A stretch of 64,000 nt of DNA from Catellatospora paridis (GCF_009720365.1 NZ_ML769313.1:482591-546590), one strand, 5' to 3'. Shown: positions 51,363-59,666, numbered from the stretch's first letter. The notes: generated by a model from the sequence alone, not told the origin. A program made the numbers and translations.

Positions 51363-51395
51363 CCCGGCCGCGGGCGGAATCCGCCGGCGGCCGGG
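51363..51395 (+). terminator. Hairpin after the HNH nuclease gene
   Basis: CCCGGCCGCGGGCGGA (51363-51378) pairs with TCCGCCGGCGGCCGGG (51380-51395) at 15 of 16 positions around an almost closed loop. It is 22 bp beyond the stop codon. Confidence 0.65.
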
Positions 51396-51419
51396 ATCCG
51401 TCACGGGCGGAGTCCGCTC

Positions 51420-51630
51420 ACGATCTTGCCCAACACCATGGGGCGCTTCGATCTGATCCGGGCGGACGTGGAACTCGTCGCGGCCGTCCTCGCTCGTCAC
51501 GCTGTCGATCGCCGTCGACACGACGAGCTTGCCCGGGCCAGTCGTCGTCGATGAGCTCGGCAGCCTCGACCTTCAGCAGCGACCAACTCGGCGCCGACCC
51601 CTCAGGCCGGGTGCACGGTGGCGGGGGCAT
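51420..51630 (-). pseudogene. Possible frameshifted coding remnant
   Basis: From ATG 51630 the minus strand reads MPPPPCTRPEGSAPSWSLLKVEAAELIDDDWPGQ and then loses protein-like character. Skipping one base near 51531 restores a protein-like stretch: KLVVSTAIDSVTSEDGRD, then EFHVRPDQIEAPHGVG. Neither half matches a family I know. It may be a decayed gene, a sequencing slip or chance. The rest of the gap 51342-51650 shows only the terminator hairpin and the GCAAGATCGT element at 51420. Confidence 0.3.
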
Positions 51631-51650
51631 CGGCGGGGCGGGACTCGTCG

Positions 51651-52178
51651 TCAGGTCGCGCGGATGCGGTCGAGCAGCAACGGAATCCAATGGTCGTCGT
51701 AGCGTTCGCGCAGGTCCGGCAGTTGCCAGTCGTCGCCGGTGATCACGCCGCGGCACAGCGACGCGCCGCAGGCGCAGTCCATGCGGAAGCCCCCCACCGC
51801 TGTGCTCGTGCCGTAGTCGTTGGTGAGTTCCTCACCGGCCGCGATGTCGCGCCTGGCAGCGAGCGTGTACGCGTCGACCCACCACAGGTTCGGGTCGCAG
51901 CTGTGGTTGCCGTACCCGTTGGGACGGCGCGGCGGCAGGACCAGGTGCAGGTCGTCGGCGACGCTGACGGTGTCGACGTAGCGCTGCTCCCGAGCCGCCC
52001 GCGTGAACAGCTCCTGCAACTCCGCCCAGCTGACGAGGTGCCCGCCCAGCCGGGACACGACGGTCCCGGCCGGGAGGGCGGCACGCGCGAACAGACCCTT
52101 GCCGGCGATGGGGGAAGTGCCGAGCTCGACGTCGACGTGCAGCCAGCAGTCGGCTGCGGGCATGGCCACGCGATTCAC
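51651..52178 (-). CDS. SET-domain protein methyltransferase-like
   Basis: 175 residues. Canonical SET motifs are present: IAGKGLFARAALPAGTVV (SAM-binding N-part), GNHSCDPN (91-97, the pseudoknot NHSCxPN), GEELTNDYG (catalytic Tyr at 122), and a post-SET cysteine set CACGASLCRG (C135, C137, C142) that could bind Zn2+. SET proteins methylate lysines and are rare in bacteria. The start is GTG 52178 or ATG 52163. It follows the heptad-repeat gene by 15 bp on the same strand, so the pair is probably co-transcribed. Confidence 0.85.
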   Translation of the reverse strand: MNRVAMPAADCWLHVDVELGTSPIAGKGLFARAALPAGTVVSRLGGHLVSWAELQELFTRAAREQRYVDTVSVADDLHLVLPPRRPNGYGNHSCDPNLWWVDAYTLAARRDIAAGEELTNDYGTSTAVGGFRMDCACGASLCRGVITGDDWQLPDLRERYDDHWIPLLLDRIRAT

Positions 52179-52193
52179 CGTGTACGCCGGTCG

Positions 52194-52583
52194 TCAGCCG
52201 GTCGGTGCGCCGATGTGCTGCCGGACCACCTCGGGTGTGGCCGGTGTGACCACGGCCAGGATCTGCCGCAGCAGCCCATCCACGCCGTCGAAACGCCGAT
52301 CCATGCCGTCAAGCCGGCTGTCGATGCCGTCGAGCCGGCCGTCGATGCCGTCGAGCCGACCGTCGATGCCATCGAGCCGACCGTCGATGCCGTCGAGGCG
52401 CTGGTTCACGCCGGCGAACTGCTCCTTGGTGTCGTGGCGGTGTTCGCGCAGGTCGGCGGAGAGTTCGTTGACTGCGCCGCGGAGCAACGTCACCTGGTCT
52501 CCAGGGTCGGAGAACCCTGCGGTGTTGTTGCGGAAAGCCTCGCTTTCGAGGGCTGTCAACCGCTGTTCGTGTGTCTGATTCAC
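52194..52583 (-). CDS. Heptad-repeat coiled-coil protein
   Basis: 129 residues from a GTG at 52583 with GGAGGACGAAAG upstream. Residues 62-103 are six near-perfect heptads, RLDGIDG x3, RLDGIDS, RLDGMDR, RFDGVDG, preceded by a helical region with E/R/H. The hydrophobic positions repeat every seven residues, so it forms a parallel coiled coil or rod. The DNA is a 21-bp tandem repeat. The C-terminal about 25 residues (LLRQILAVVTPATPEVVRQHIG) are hydrophobic and may anchor or oligomerise the chain. Confidence 0.8.
   Translation of the reverse strand: MNQTHEQRLTALESEAFRNNTAGFSDPGDQVTLLRGAVNELSADLREHRHDTKEQFAGVNQRLDGIDGRLDGIDGRLDGIDGRLDGIDSRLDGMDRRFDGVDGLLRQILAVVTPATPEVVRQHIGAPTG
52274..52399 (-). 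repeat. Tandem 21-bp repeat encoding RLDGIDG heptads
   Basis: Six successive 21-bp units in frame, the central three nearly identical. Copy number could vary by slippage without a frameshift, changing the coiled-coil length in steps of seven residues. Confidence 0.7.
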
Positions 52584-52871
52584 CTTTCGTCCTCCCCATG
52601 TCAGCTGCCGGGTGGCCGAGCCGCCCGGCGTGCCCTTCGCTCGATATTCTCCATCGACTAAGTCGGTTTCGCCACGACGTGGACGTGCCAGGCCGAATCG
52701 TGATCTGCCGTTCTACTCGAACGGGTGATTACCTCGAGCGGCGCGCCCGGCTGTCCCCACCCGTGGACCCGATCTTGCGGAATGCCCTGCTGCGGGTAGG
52801 GTCGCGATGATCCCTGCCGGACGGCGCCCGCTCACGTCACCCGGCCACTGAGACGCACCTGAAGGACAGCC

Positions 52872-54158
52872 ATGTTGCAGGAGCAGACGGCGGACCCGCC
52901 GGCCGTGATGGAGGAGACGCAGGCGCCGTGGGCGGCGCGGGACGGTCTGCGGATCACCGGCGTACGCGCGATCGTCACCGCCCCCGAGGGCCTGCCCCTG
53001 GTCGTCGTCCGCGTCGACACCAGCGATCCCGGCCTGTACGGCTACGGCTGCGCCACGTTCACGCAGCGCTTCCACGCCGTCGTGGCAGCCGTCGACCAGC
53101 ACGTCGGCCCGATGCTGATCGGGCGGCACCCGGCCGACATCGAGGACATCACCCGCATGGTGCACCTGTCGTCGTACTGGCGGGGCGGCCCCGTTCTCAA
53201 CAGTGCCCTGTCGGGGGTGGACCAGGCGCTGTGGGACATCGCCGGCAAGCGTGCCGGGATGCCGGTGTACGAGCTGCTCGGCGGCCGGGTGCGCGCCGCC
53301 GCCGACACCTACCTGCACGCCGCGGGCGCGACCATCGAGCAGACCCTGGAGCACGCGCGGGAGATCCTCGACTCCGGCTACCGGCACGTACGCCTGCAGG
53401 CGGGCGGCCCCGGTCTGGGCACCTACGGCGCACCCGGCACGCCCGGCGGCTACCCCGACGCGCCCTACCCGGACGGCTGGGACGTGCAGCAGTACCTGCG
53501 CGACACCCCGAAGCTGTTCGCCGCCGCCCGCGAGGTGCTCGGCGAGACCCCGAACCTGATGCACGACGTGCACCACCGGCTCACCGTGAAGCAGGCCGTG
53601 GCCCTGGCCCGCGCCCTGGAGCCGTACCGGCTGTTCTTTCTGGAGGACCCGATCCCGCTGGAGCTGTACGACCGCCTGCCGGAGCTGCGCGCCGCCGCGC
53701 CGATGCCGATCGCGGTCGGCGAGCAGGTCGCCTCCGTCGCCGACGCGGCCCGCCTCGTCCTCGGCGGCGGGGTGGACCTGCTGCGGCTGCACATCTCCGC
53801 GATCGGCGGCCTCACCCCGGCCCGCAAACTCGTCGCGTTGTGCGAGCTGACCGGGGTCGGCACGGCCTGGCACGCGCCCGCAGACGTGTCGCCGATCGGC
53901 GCGGCCTGCAACGTGGCACTGGACGTGAGCAGCCCGGCGTTCTCGATCCAGGAGGGCCACCTGTGGCCCGACCCGGTGCGCGAGGTGTTCCCGGGCACGC
54001 TCGACCCGCGCGGCGGTTACCTCTATCCGAACGACGCCCCCGGCTGGGGCATCGAGGTCGACGAGAAGGCGGCGGCGAAGTACCCAGCCGTCACCCACCT
54101 GCACGAACGATGGTCGGCCCGGGTACGCCGGCCCGACGGGGGGATCGAGGCGCCGTGA
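52872..54158 (+). CDS. Enolase-superfamily sugar-acid dehydratase (mannonate/galactonate dehydratase-like)
   Basis: 428 residues from the ATG at 52872 behind AAGGA. It has an N-terminal capping domain (GLRITGVRAIVTAPEGLPLVVVRV) and a barrel domain with LMHDVHHRLTVKQA (metal ligand Asp and catalytic His), FFLEDPIPLE (metal Glu), IAVGEQ (metal Glu), and TAWHAPADVSPIG (catalytic His/Asp region). These are the features of the ManD/GalD-like group, which dehydrates aldonic acids to 2-keto-3-deoxy acids. It overlaps the next gene by 4 bp (GTGA). Confidence 0.85.
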   Translation: MLQEQTADPPAVMEETQAPWAARDGLRITGVRAIVTAPEGLPLVVVRVDTSDPGLYGYGCATFTQRFHAVVAAVDQHVGPMLIGRHPADIEDITRMVHLSSYWRGGPVLNSALSGVDQALWDIAGKRAGMPVYELLGGRVRAAADTYLHAAGATIEQTLEHAREILDSGYRHVRLQAGGPGLGTYGAPGTPGGYPDAPYPDGWDVQQYLRDTPKLFAAAREVLGETPNLMHDVHHRLTVKQAVALARALEPYRLFFLEDPIPLELYDRLPELRAAAPMPIAVGEQVASVADAARLVLGGGVDLLRLHISAIGGLTPARKLVALCELTGVGTAWHAPADVSPIGAACNVALDVSSPAFSIQEGHLWPDPVREVFPGTLDPRGGYLYPNDAPGWGIEVDEKAAAKYPAVTHLHERWSARVRRPDGGIEAP

Positions 54159-55207
54159 CCACACTCGCGATCGTCGGCACCGGCAACATCGCCGCCGGCT
54201 ACCTGACCGACCTGCGCACCTATCCGGGCATCGAGGTCGTCGGCGGCTACGACAACGACCCGGCGCAGTCCGCGGCGTTCGCGGCCGCGCACGACCTGCC
54301 GATCTACGGCAGCCTCGACGAGCTGCTCGGCGACGAGAAGGTCGACGTGGTGGTGAACCTGACGCCGCTGTCGGCGCACGTCCCGGTCACCCGGGCGGCG
54401 CTGCGCGCCGGCAAGCACGTGTTCAGCGAGAAGCCGCTCGCGCCGACGGCGCACGAGGCGCGGTCGCTGATCGCCGAGGCGGCCGCGCACGGGCTGCGGC
54501 TGGGCTGCGCGCCGTTCACGTACCTGGGGGAGGCGATCCAGACCGCGTGGAAGCTGGTCCGCGACGACGCCGTCGGGCCGATCAAACTGGTGTACGCCGA
54601 GGTCAACCACGACCGGATCGAGTCCTGGCATCCGGCTCCGCAGGGGCCGTACCGGGCCGGGCCGCTGTTCGACGTGGGCGTCTACTCGTTGACGGCGCTG
54701 ACCGCGATGCTCGGCCCGGCCCGCAAGGTGTGGGCGTACGGCACGATCCTCAAGCCGGACCGGGTGACCCTGTCCGGTGAGATGTTCTCCCCGCAGGCCC
54801 CCGACTTCTCGGTCGTCGTCCTGGAACTGGCCGGCGGCGCGACGGTGCGCCTGACCGCGAACTTCTACGTCGGCGCGGGCACCCGCCAGTCCGGCATCGA
54901 GCTGCACGGCGAGCGCGGCTCCATCCACATCGCCGACTGGACGAACTTCGACTCCGAGATCCGCGTCGGGCTGCCCCCGGAGCCGGTCGCCCTGCTGGGT
55001 GACCCCTACCGGGGCATCCCGTGGGGCCGCGGCATCGCCGAGTTCGTCGCCGCGATCAACGAGGGCCGCCCGCACCGCTGCTCGGCCGAGCATGCCGCCC
55101 ACATCGTCGACATCCTCACCGCCGCCGCGCAGTCCCAGCGGACCGGAACCCCGGTCGAGGTCTCGTCGGCGTTCCCGCCGCCGCTGCCCATGCCCTGGGC
55201 GGCCTGA
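54155..55207 (+). CDS. Gfo/Idh/MocA-family oxidoreductase
   Basis: 350 residues from a GTG at 54155 that overlaps the stop of the dehydratase gene. The Rossmann N-half has LAIVGTGNIAAGYL and the conserved sugar-binding motif KHVFSEKPLAPTAHEA (EKP). The C-half is the dehydrogenase beta-sheet domain with GPLFDVGVYSLTALTAMLG. It should oxidise a sugar or sugar acid with NAD(P)+ as the partner step to the dehydratase. The two genes form a small sugar-acid catabolic operon. Confidence 0.9.
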   Translation: MTTLAIVGTGNIAAGYLTDLRTYPGIEVVGGYDNDPAQSAAFAAAHDLPIYGSLDELLGDEKVDVVVNLTPLSAHVPVTRAALRAGKHVFSEKPLAPTAHEARSLIAEAAAHGLRLGCAPFTYLGEAIQTAWKLVRDDAVGPIKLVYAEVNHDRIESWHPAPQGPYRAGPLFDVGVYSLTALTAMLGPARKVWAYGTILKPDRVTLSGEMFSPQAPDFSVVVLELAGGATVRLTANFYVGAGTRQSGIELHGERGSIHIADWTNFDSEIRVGLPPEPVALLGDPYRGIPWGRGIAEFVAAINEGRPHRCSAEHAAHIVDILTAAAQSQRTGTPVEVSSAFPPPLPMPWAA

Positions 55208-55232
55208 AAGGGGTCACCGGGCGAGGTGCGGC

Positions 55233-56129
55233 TCAGTGCAGGGCCAGGGGCGTCTCGGATTCGATGCGGGACAGCTTCTCCGGGTTGCGGACGTAGTAGA
55301 TGCCGGTGACGCGGGCATCCTCGATCCGTAGCGCGGCGACGCCGTCGATCTGTCCGTCGAGGCGGAACACCAGCGCCGGGCCGCCGTTGATGACGGTCGG
55401 TTCGGTGGTGAGGGTGCCGCCGACCTTCTGCATGCTGCCGACGAACAGACGGATCGCCTTCTCCGCCCCGAAGACCGGCTGCAGCGCGGCCTGTTTGAGG
55501 CCGCCGCCGTCGCTGACCACGACCACGTCGGGTGCGAGCACGTGGAGCAGGCCCTGCAGGTCGCTGGTCTCGACCGCACGCTGGAACGCCTCCAGCGCCG
55601 CCCGCCGCTCGCCCGCGGAGACGAGCTTGCGGGGGCGGCGGGCGTCGACGTGCTGCCGGGCGCGGTGCGCGATCTGGCGTACGGCCGCCGGGCTCTTGTC
55701 GACGGCCGCGGCGATCTCGTCGTAGCTGACCTCGAACGCCTCGCGTAGCACGAAGACGGCGCGCTCGGTCGGCGAGAGCGTCTCGAGGACGAGCATCATC
55801 GCCATCGACACGCTCTCGGCCAGCTCGGCGTCGTCGGCGGTGTCCGGCGCGGTGCGCAGCGGCTCGGGCAGCCAGGGTCCGACGTAGGACTCCCTGCGCC
55901 GCTGCAGGGTGCGCAGGCGGTTGAGCGACTGGCGGGTGGTGATCCGGATCAGGTAGGCGCGCTGGTCCCGTACCTGATCCAGATCGACCTTGACCCACCG
56001 CAGCCAGGTCTCCTGCAGCACGTCCTCCGCGTCGGCCGCCGATCCGAGGATCTCGTAGGCGACGGTGAAGAGCAGGTTCCGGTGCTCGACGAAGGCCTCG
56101 GTCGCCTGGTCACCCGAATGGTCGCTCAT
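55233..56129 (-). CDS. ECF41-type sigma factor with SnoaL-like C-terminal domain
   Basis: 298 residues. Sigma region 2 (FVEHRNLLFTVAYEILGSAADAEDVLQETWLRW) and region 4 (LSPTERAVFVLREAFEVSYDEIAAAVDKSPAAVRQIAHRAR) flank the group-specific WLPEPL. The C-terminal about 110 residues are a SnoaL-like domain ending NPEKL (variant of the NPDKL motif), which in ECF41 factors replaces the anti-sigma factor. It follows the oxidoreductase gene by 12 bp, the usual ECF41 context (oxidoreductase, carboxymuconolactone decarboxylase or epimerase), and a matching promoter lies upstream of that gene. Confidence 0.92.
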   Translation of the reverse strand: MSDHSGDQATEAFVEHRNLLFTVAYEILGSAADAEDVLQETWLRWVKVDLDQVRDQRAYLIRITTRQSLNRLRTLQRRRESYVGPWLPEPLRTAPDTADDAELAESVSMAMMLVLETLSPTERAVFVLREAFEVSYDEIAAAVDKSPAAVRQIAHRARQHVDARRPRKLVSAGERRAALEAFQRAVETSDLQGLLHVLAPDVVVVSDGGGLKQAALQPVFGAEKAIRLFVGSMQKVGGTLTTEPTVINGGPALVFRLDGQIDGVAALRIEDARVTGIYYVRNPEKLSRIESETPLALH

Positions 56130-56141
56130 CTCGGCGCCTCC

Positions 56142-57341
56142 TCAGGCCCGCCGGGCGGCGGCCGGTGCCTCACCGGCCTTGACGCGCAGTGCCGTCCGGC
56201 GGCTGCTGTCCTTGAACCAGAGGTTGAGCGAGCCCGGTTTGCGGGCCTCGTGGGTCATCTGCCAGACGGTGCTCTTGCACACGCCCTCCTTGAGCATCGC
56301 CATGGGCTTGCCGCCCAGCAGGTAAACCCTGGTCACGGAGTCGTCCTTCTTTGCGTACTGGACGACTCCGGCGCCGCGGCCGAGGCTGATGCACTGGCCG
56401 AAGAGGCCGACGTGGAAGTCGGCGGGCCGCTTGCCGGCGATCCGGCTCAGCACCGTGTCGGCGGCCTGCGGGCCGATCTGCATCGCGGACTGGCAGCTCA
56501 TCCGCACCGGCAGGTCCGACGGCGCCGCCGAGTCCCCGGCGGCGATGATGCGCACGTCGTCGACGCTCGTGAGCGTCTCGTCGGTGCGCAGGCGGCCCAG
56601 GGCATCGGTGCTCAGCCCGCTGCGGGCGGCCAGGTCCGGGACGCCGAATCCGGCGGTCCAGATGGTCACGGCGCTGGGCAGTTCGCGGCCGTCGGCGAGC
56701 AGGACGGTTTCACCGGTCGCACCCGTCACGGTGGCGCCGGCGCCTTCGAGCACGGTCACGCCGAGCTTGGTGAGCCGGTCGGCCACCGCGCGCCGGGCAC
56801 GCGGGTGCAGGTAAGCCCCGAACACCCGGCCGCATACGAGGGTGACCTTCCGGCCCTGCTCTGCCAGCTCGGATGCGGTTTCGATGCCGGTCGAGCCGCC
56901 GCCGACCACCGTCAGCACGGCCGAGGCCGGTGCGGCGTCGACGACCGGCCGTAGCCGCTGGGCCTCCTCCAGGGTGGAGATCGGGTAGGCGTGCTCGGCC
57001 GCGCCGGGCACGCTCGGTGCGGCGGAGCCGCTGCCCACGGCGTAGATCAGGTAGTCGTAGTCGAGGGTGCCGCCACTCGCCAAGGTCACGCGACGCCCGG
57101 CCGCGTCGATCCAGGTCGCGGTGTCGACGACCAGCCGGACGCGGGGGGCCAGAATCCGCCGGTAGTCCACGAGCGCGTCGTCGGATCCGGTGACCAGCTG
57201 GTGCAGGCGGATCCGCTCGACAAAGGCCGGGCGGGGGTTGATCAGGGTCACTGCCACGTCGTCGCGCTGCGTCAGGCGGTTGGCCGCCACCACGCCGGCG
57301 TATCCGCCGCCGACCACGATGACCTTGGTGTTCTCAGCCAT
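56142..57341 (-). CDS. NDH-2-like FAD-dependent pyridine nucleotide-disulfide oxidoreductase
   Basis: 399 residues from the ATG at 57341 with GGAGAGG upstream. The first dinucleotide fold is VIVVGGGYAGVVAANRL (FAD) and the second is VLTVVGGGSTGIETASEL (NADH), with IIAAGDSA as the FAD motif before the C-terminal part. No redox-active CxxC is visible, so it resembles NDH-2 or monodehydroascorbate-type reductases. It is the first gene of the ECF41 operon and probably the direct target of the sigma factor. Confidence 0.85.
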   Translation of the reverse strand: MAENTKVIVVGGGYAGVVAANRLTQRDDVAVTLINPRPAFVERIRLHQLVTGSDDALVDYRRILAPRVRLVVDTATWIDAAGRRVTLASGGTLDYDYLIYAVGSGSAAPSVPGAAEHAYPISTLEEAQRLRPVVDAAPASAVLTVVGGGSTGIETASELAEQGRKVTLVCGRVFGAYLHPRARRAVADRLTKLGVTVLEGAGATVTGATGETVLLADGRELPSAVTIWTAGFGVPDLAARSGLSTDALGRLRTDETLTSVDDVRIIAAGDSAAPSDLPVRMSCQSAMQIGPQAADTVLSRIAGKRPADFHVGLFGQCISLGRGAGVVQYAKKDDSVTRVYLLGGKPMAMLKEGVCKSTVWQMTHEARKPGSLNLWFKDSSRRTALRVKAGEAPAAARRA

Positions 57342-57375
57342 TGACCTCTCCTTCGTCTTCAAGGTGCGGCCTCAA

Positions 57376-57403
57376 GACACCGCGCGCTCGGCGGTTTGTG
57401 ACA
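57376..57403 (-). promoter_or_regulatory. ECF41-type promoter of the oxidoreductase-sigma operon
   Basis: On the minus strand TGTCACA (57403-57397) is followed after 17 bp by TGTC (57379-57376). The published ECF41 consensus is TGTCACA, a 16-18-bp spacer and CGTC, so one base of the -10 differs. It lies 35 bp upstream of the start codon of the oxidoreductase gene. Confidence 0.7.
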
Positions 57404-57511
57404 TCAGTGAGTCGGATCACTCGCCCAACACCGGGCCGAGCAAGATCGTCCCTTGTCGGGGACGGTCCCGGGAGGCGGCAGCCATGGCTCGGTGAGCCGA
57501 GATGGACAAAA

Positions 57512-57555
57512 CGGTCGACCCTCATGCGAACGAGTGTTCGCATGAGGGTCGACCG
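57512..57555 (-). terminator. 20-bp perfect palindrome, terminator of the GDPD gene
   Basis: CGGTCGACCCTCATGCGAAC (57512-57531) and GTTCGCATGAGGGTCGACCG (57536-57555) are perfect complements with a 4-base loop. It is 75 bp beyond the glycerophosphodiesterase stop. The gap 57404-57630 also has GCAAGATCGTC at 57440-57450 and no credible gene. Confidence 0.75.
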
Positions 57556-57630
57556 CGCCGCCTGAGTCAGTGCAGGTCGGCGGACCGGCGACGGGTGGTC
57601 GGGGAGGACGTCCGCCCGTCGCCCAGCGTG

Positions 57631-58698
57631 TCAGCGCGCCTTGTACGCCTTGGGCAGCTTCATGCCGCGCTCGGCCATGAGGTCGCGCACCCGGTTCGGG
57701 TAGTCGGTGATGATGCCGTCGACGCCCATGTCCATGAGCGCGGCGACGGTGGGCATGTCGTCGCAGGTCCACGGGATCACCTTGAGGCCCCGGGCGTGTG
57801 CCCGGTCGACCATGGCCTTGTCCGGGTAGAACCGGAACCCCGGGTCGCCGATCTTGCCGTTCTGCGGGAATCCGTAGTTCGGCGACAGTGCGGTGACGCC
57901 CTTGATCGACGCGGCCGCGGCCACGAAGTCGCCACCGAAGTCGTCGGCGTCGATGCCGCCCAGCCACGGCGACGCGCCCGGCTGACCGACCTGCAGGAAG
58001 TCGTAGTTGGTCAGCGCCACCAGCGGCCACTTCGGGGCGAGGCGGTGCATCGCCATCAGCGCGCCCCAGTCGAAGGACTGGATGCTGACCTGCTTCTCGA
58101 TGCCCGACCGGCGGATCTCCTCGAACACCCGGCGGACGAACAGCTCACGGGGCGCGGTCTGCTCCGGCGCGCCCGCCTCGACCTTCGTCTCGATGTTGAG
58201 CGTGACCTGGTGGGCACGGTAGCGCTTGACCAGGTCCAGCACGTCGCGCAGCTCGGCCATGCGCTGGCCCTTGATCTGCTCCTGCTCGGGGAAGCCCGGC
58301 AGCTGCTGAAATCCGCAGTCCATCGTCTTGACCTGGGCCAGCGTCAGGTCCTTGAGGTACTTGCCGACGTATGGATACATCGGGTCGCCGGGCGTCACCG
58401 GCGCGGTGTCGGCGCACTTCTGCGCGCTGACCTTGCGGTCGTGGGTGACGACGACTTTCTCGTCCTTGGTGATCTGCGTGTCCAGCTCCAGCGTGCTGAC
58501 CCCGAGGCGCAGCGCCTTGGCGAAGCCTTCGAGGGACTCCTCGGTGGTCATGCCGATGCCGCCGCGGTGGGCCTGCAGGTCGAAGTGCGTCTTGTGGGGC
58601 AGCGGACCGTGGCCGCCGTGCGGCGACGCGAACGCGGCGGTCGGCACGGCGAGCGCCGGCACCACGGCCAGGGCGGCCAGGACGTGACGTAGGGACAT
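57631..58698 (-). CDS. Secreted glycerophosphodiester phosphodiesterase
   Basis: 355 residues from the ATG at 58698. The signal peptide ends at AAFAS (about 25). The GDPD signature is FDLQAHRGGIGMTTEESLEGFAKAL (HR..., E-E-S in place of EN), LELDTQITKDEKVVVTHD (ExD and HD metal and acid residues), and later KVIPWTCDD and GVDGIITDYP. It releases glycerol 3-phosphate from extracellular glycerophosphodiesters. Three PHO-box-like units upstream indicate induction by phosphate starvation, as known for Streptomyces glpQ genes. Confidence 0.9.
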   Translation of the reverse strand: MSLRHVLAALAVVPALAVPTAAFASPHGGHGPLPHKTHFDLQAHRGGIGMTTEESLEGFAKALRLGVSTLELDTQITKDEKVVVTHDRKVSAQKCADTAPVTPGDPMYPYVGKYLKDLTLAQVKTMDCGFQQLPGFPEQEQIKGQRMAELRDVLDLVKRYRAHQVTLNIETKVEAGAPEQTAPRELFVRRVFEEIRRSGIEKQVSIQSFDWGALMAMHRLAPKWPLVALTNYDFLQVGQPGASPWLGGIDADDFGGDFVAAAASIKGVTALSPNYGFPQNGKIGDPGFRFYPDKAMVDRAHARGLKVIPWTCDDMPTVAALMDMGVDGIITDYPNRVRDLMAERGMKLPKAYKAR

Positions 58699-58759
58699 GG
58701 GGGTACCTCGGTTTCCTCAAGATCTACTTACCGACTGACCGTAGGTGCCCACCCGATAC

Positions 58760-58792
58760 CAGCCGTGACCTGGGCGTGAGGAGCCCGTGAAC
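58760..58792 (-). promoter_or_regulatory. PHO box: three 11-bp direct repeat units
   Basis: On the minus strand the units GTTCACGGGCT (58792-58782), CCTCACGCCCA (58781-58771) and GGTCACGGCTG (58770-58760) all carry TCACG at the same position, spaced exactly 11 bp apart. PhoP of Streptomyces binds arrays of such 11-nt units (GTTCACC-like). They lie 62-94 bp before the GDPD start codon. Confidence 0.65.
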
Positions 58793-58934
58793 GTTCGTGG
58801 ACGCGCCGGTGCCGCGGTGCGATGTGGAACACCCGCGCGAGATCCGGCTCAGTGGATCCCCTGGCGGCACTTCGGGGTCGCGGTCGGGGACCGACCCGGA
58901 GGCAGACCATGCGGTACGCGCAGAGGATCAGGGA

Positions 58935-59666
58935 GTGAAGAAACCTGCCGCCATCGCGCTGCTCGCCGCGCCGCTCCTGCTCGCCGCCTACGGGCTCGTC
59001 CGCATCATCGGCAAGTCCGACGGCGTCTACGGGCCGGGCCTGGACTGGCAGGCCGCGCACCTGCTCGCCCTCGCCGGTGTGCTCCTGTTCGTGCCGGGGG
59101 TCCTGCACCTGGGCGGACTGATGCCCCGCGGTCCGTGGCGGTCCGGCACGGTCGCCGTGACGCTGTTCGGCCTCGCGGCCTCGACGGTTCAGTTCGGAGC
59201 CGACATCTGGTTCGCGCTGCGGGCCGAGGACAAGGCCGGCATGCAGGCGCTGTCCGGTGACTTCGGCGACATCCCGGGCGTCGACCTGGTCGTCTACCAG
59301 GTGGGGCCGCAGCTGTTCTTCGTCGGCCTGCTGGTGCTGACGATCCTGGCGGCCCGCGCCCGGCGGCTGCCGTGGTGGAGCCCCGCCGTCCTGCTCGTCG
59401 GCATCGTCGCGCCGCCCGTGTCACTGGACCTGCTGTCGCTGTCCGGTCTGCTGATCATGGCGGCCCTGTGGCCGGCCGCCCACGGCGACCGTGCGGCCGT
59501 GTCCGCCGCCGTCCAGGGCACCGCCGTGCGTGACCGCGGCGCTGCCGGGTCGGCGGGCACCGGTACCCGTACGGCGGTCGGCCTCAGGCCGGCTTCGTTC
59601 GGCAGCGCAGACGCGGGCAGTGGAGACGAGGTGCCCGCAGGTCCGCCGCCGCGCATCACGCCGTGA
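58935..59666 (+). CDS. Membrane protein with about six helices and an Ala/Gly tail
   Basis: 243 residues from a GTG at 58935. Hydrophobic segments include [93 protein letters not shown] and [14 protein letters not shown]. The last 50 residues are low-complexity and probably disordered. No family is recognised. Its end overlaps the end of the siderophore ATPase gene by 11 bp (tail-to-tail). Confidence 0.6.
   Translation: MKKPAAIALLAAPLLLAAYGLVRIIGKSDGVYGPGLDWQAAHLLALAGVLLFVPGVLHLGGLMPRGPWRSGTVAVTLFGLAASTVQFGADIWFALRAEDKAGMQALSGDFGDIPGVDLVVYQVGPQLFFVGLLVLTILAARARRLPWWSPAVLLVGIVAPPVSLDLLSLSGLLIMAALWPAAHGDRAAVSAAVQGTAVRDRGAAGSAGTGTRTAVGLRPASFGSADAGSGDEVPAGPPPRITP

Noticed and set aside
52274-52399. 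Short tandem repeats considered as a CRISPR array
   Set aside because: The 21-bp units have no spacers and are in frame, encoding RLDGIDG heptads.
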